A stretch of DNA of 64,000 bases from Kibdelosporangium persicum (GTDB lineage Bacteria > Actinomycetota > Actinomycetes > Mycobacteriales > Pseudonocardiaceae). The DNA is taken from NCBI RefSeq assembly GCF_013280595.1, contig NZ_JAAATY010000018.1, forward strand, positions 62,001 through 126,000. The letters run 5' to 3'. Made by a program: the position numbers and the translations under genes. The stretch's first letter is position 1; every line of letters starts with the position of its first letter. The notes under the pieces were generated by a model. That model searched no databases. It was not told the origin of the DNA and was given only the letters and a program-made list of their open reading frames with translations. Positions 63,030-64,000 of the stretch are shown here, piece after piece.

Positions 63030-64000
63030 TTGCGGATCCTGCTGTTCACCGGAAAGGGCGGGGTGGGCAAGACCACCCTGGCCGCGGCCACCGCGGTGCG
63101 GCTGGCCGGGCGCGGGCGCGAGACGCTGGTCGTGTCCACCGACCCGGCGCACTCGCTGGCGGACGCGTTCGGCACCAAGCTCACCGGTGCCCCCGCGCTG
63201 GTGGACGCCCGGCTGCACGCGGCGCACGTGGACACCCGTGGCCTCGTCGATTCGGCGTGGGACGAGCTGCGCGCCCAGCTGCGGGCCGTGCTGGCCGGCG
63301 CCGGCGTGGACGAGCTCGACGCCGAAGAGCTGACCGTCGTGCCCGGCCTGGACGAACTGCTGGCGTTGACCGAGGTGGCCCGGCTGGCCAGGACCGGCCA
63401 GTGGGACACGGTCGTGGTCGACTGCGGGCCGACCGCGGAGACGTTGCGGCTGCTGGCGTTGCCCGACGCGATCGCGACCTACCTGCGGCGCGCGTTTCCC
63501 GCCCGCTCGGTCCGGGGAATGGTCTCCGGTATGGGACGACAGGGCTGGATCGACGCGGTCGGCAGGCTCGCCACGCACCTGACGGAACTGCGTGACCTGC
63601 TGGCCGATCCGAAGGTCACCGGAGTACGGCTGGTGTTGACACCGGAACGGCTGGTGGTCGCCGAGAGCAAGCGCACACTGGCGGCGTTGGCACTGCGGGA
63701 CATCCGGGTGGACGGGATGATCGCCAACCGGCTGGTGCCCAAGGCCGGGATGCGCCGTGGCCCGGCGGCCACGTGGCTACGGACCCGGCGGGCCGAGCAG
63801 GACACCGTGCTGGCCGAACTGCGTGCCTCCACACCGACCGAGCTGCGCGTGGTCGAGCACCGCGCGGCCGAACCGGTCGGCCTGGAAGCCTTGGCTTCGT
63901 TGGCCGACGAGCTGTACGGGCGGTCGGACCCGTTGGGCGCCAGTACTTCCCGCCCGCCGTCGTTGCTGCAGATCCGGCCGGAGGGCACGGGCTATGTCCT
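63030..64000 (+). CDS. ArsA/Get3-type ATPase, 5' part
   Basis: An open frame of 323 codons starts at TTG 63030 and runs off the window. The deviant Walker A LLFTGKGGVGKTTLAAATAV is typical of ArsA/GET3 ATPases; TLVVSTDPAHSLADAFGTKL is the switch I region and VVVDCGPTAETLRLLALPD is switch II. The protein matches Rv2184c by place. It probably assists membrane targeting or metal handling, unknown in actinobacteria. The TTG start is used since no ATG or GTG lies near; GTAACC stands upstream without SD. Confidence 0.88.
   Translation, partial: MRILLFTGKGGVGKTTLAAATAVRLAGRGRETLVVSTDPAHSLADAFGTKLTGAPALVDARLHAAHVDTRGLVDSAWDELRAQLRAVLAGAGVDELDAEELTVVPGLDELLALTEVARLARTGQWDTVVVDCGPTAETLRLLALPDAIATYLRRAFPARSVRGMVSGMGRQGWIDAVGRLATHLTELRDLLADPKVTGVRLVLTPERLVVAESKRTLAALALRDIRVDGMIANRLVPKAGMRRGPAATWLRTRRAEQDTVLAELRASTPTELRVVEHRAAEPVGLEALASLADELYGRSDPLGASTSRPPSLLQIRPEGTGYV

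Overview
The window is one stretch of a high-GC actinobacterial chromosome. GTG starts are very common, many mRNAs look leaderless, DUF5753/DUF397 and SAV_6107-type HEPN genes are present, and there is a mycothiol-dependent isomerase-family protein and a CsxA-type exo-beta-D-glucosaminidase (the family first known from Amycolatopsis). This points to the Pseudonocardiales (Amycolatopsis/Lentzea/Kibdelosporangium-like). That placement is inference; no rRNA or tRNA gene was seen.

Left part (1-31101) is accessory in character. It holds a DeoR regulator tail; an aminotransferase followed by a 29-codon ORF; a four-gene operon of secreted and membrane proteins with FixH/YtkA-like and HxHP-type features, divergent from a two-component system; a DUF5753/DUF397 pair; a giant Lhr-type helicase; and an inverted array of 22-bp repeats. 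Then come an ArsR-SRPBCC pair, a secreted glucosaminidase with its own promoter and terminator, a Cys-rich winged-helix regulator divergent from folE and a ferredoxin reductase, ACC deaminase with its GntR regulator, a leaderless ArsR-like gene coupled to a peptide deformylase, a transporter, a VOC protein, a LexA-box-controlled HEPN operon, YbaK and GNAT genes, an aldo/keto reductase-TetR pair and a DUF885 peptidase-like protein.

Right part (31188-64000) resembles the conserved mycobacterial block Rv2171-Rv2187 (gene names recalled, not searched): lppM, metF, a polyprenyl synthase, a mannosyltransferase, an Rv2175c-like DNA-binding protein, a pknL-position kinase, aroG, RNase AS, plsC, an Rv2183c-like protein, an ArsA-type ATPase, SRPBCC proteins and fadD15. 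Carotenoid-type genes (phytoene desaturase and phytoene synthase) are interleaved with the first part of it. metH with an SAH riboswitch, map and a pyrophosphate-type pfkA sit inside it, together with regulators and the secreted VWA/Calx-beta protein.

Functional links: SAH sensing (riboswitch), metH, metF and folE touch one-carbon metabolism. The polyprenyl synthase, desaturase and phytoene synthase form a terpenoid set. LppM, the mannosyltransferase and the PASTA kinase act in the cell envelope. About twenty genes carry a TANNNT-like -10 box 6-8 nt before GTG or ATG, so leaderless translation is a general feature here. The most unusual non-coding structures are the 22-bp repeat array (13650-13903), a dispersed hairpin family (27517, 41380, 59494) and the metH riboswitch with its RBS-masking hairpin.
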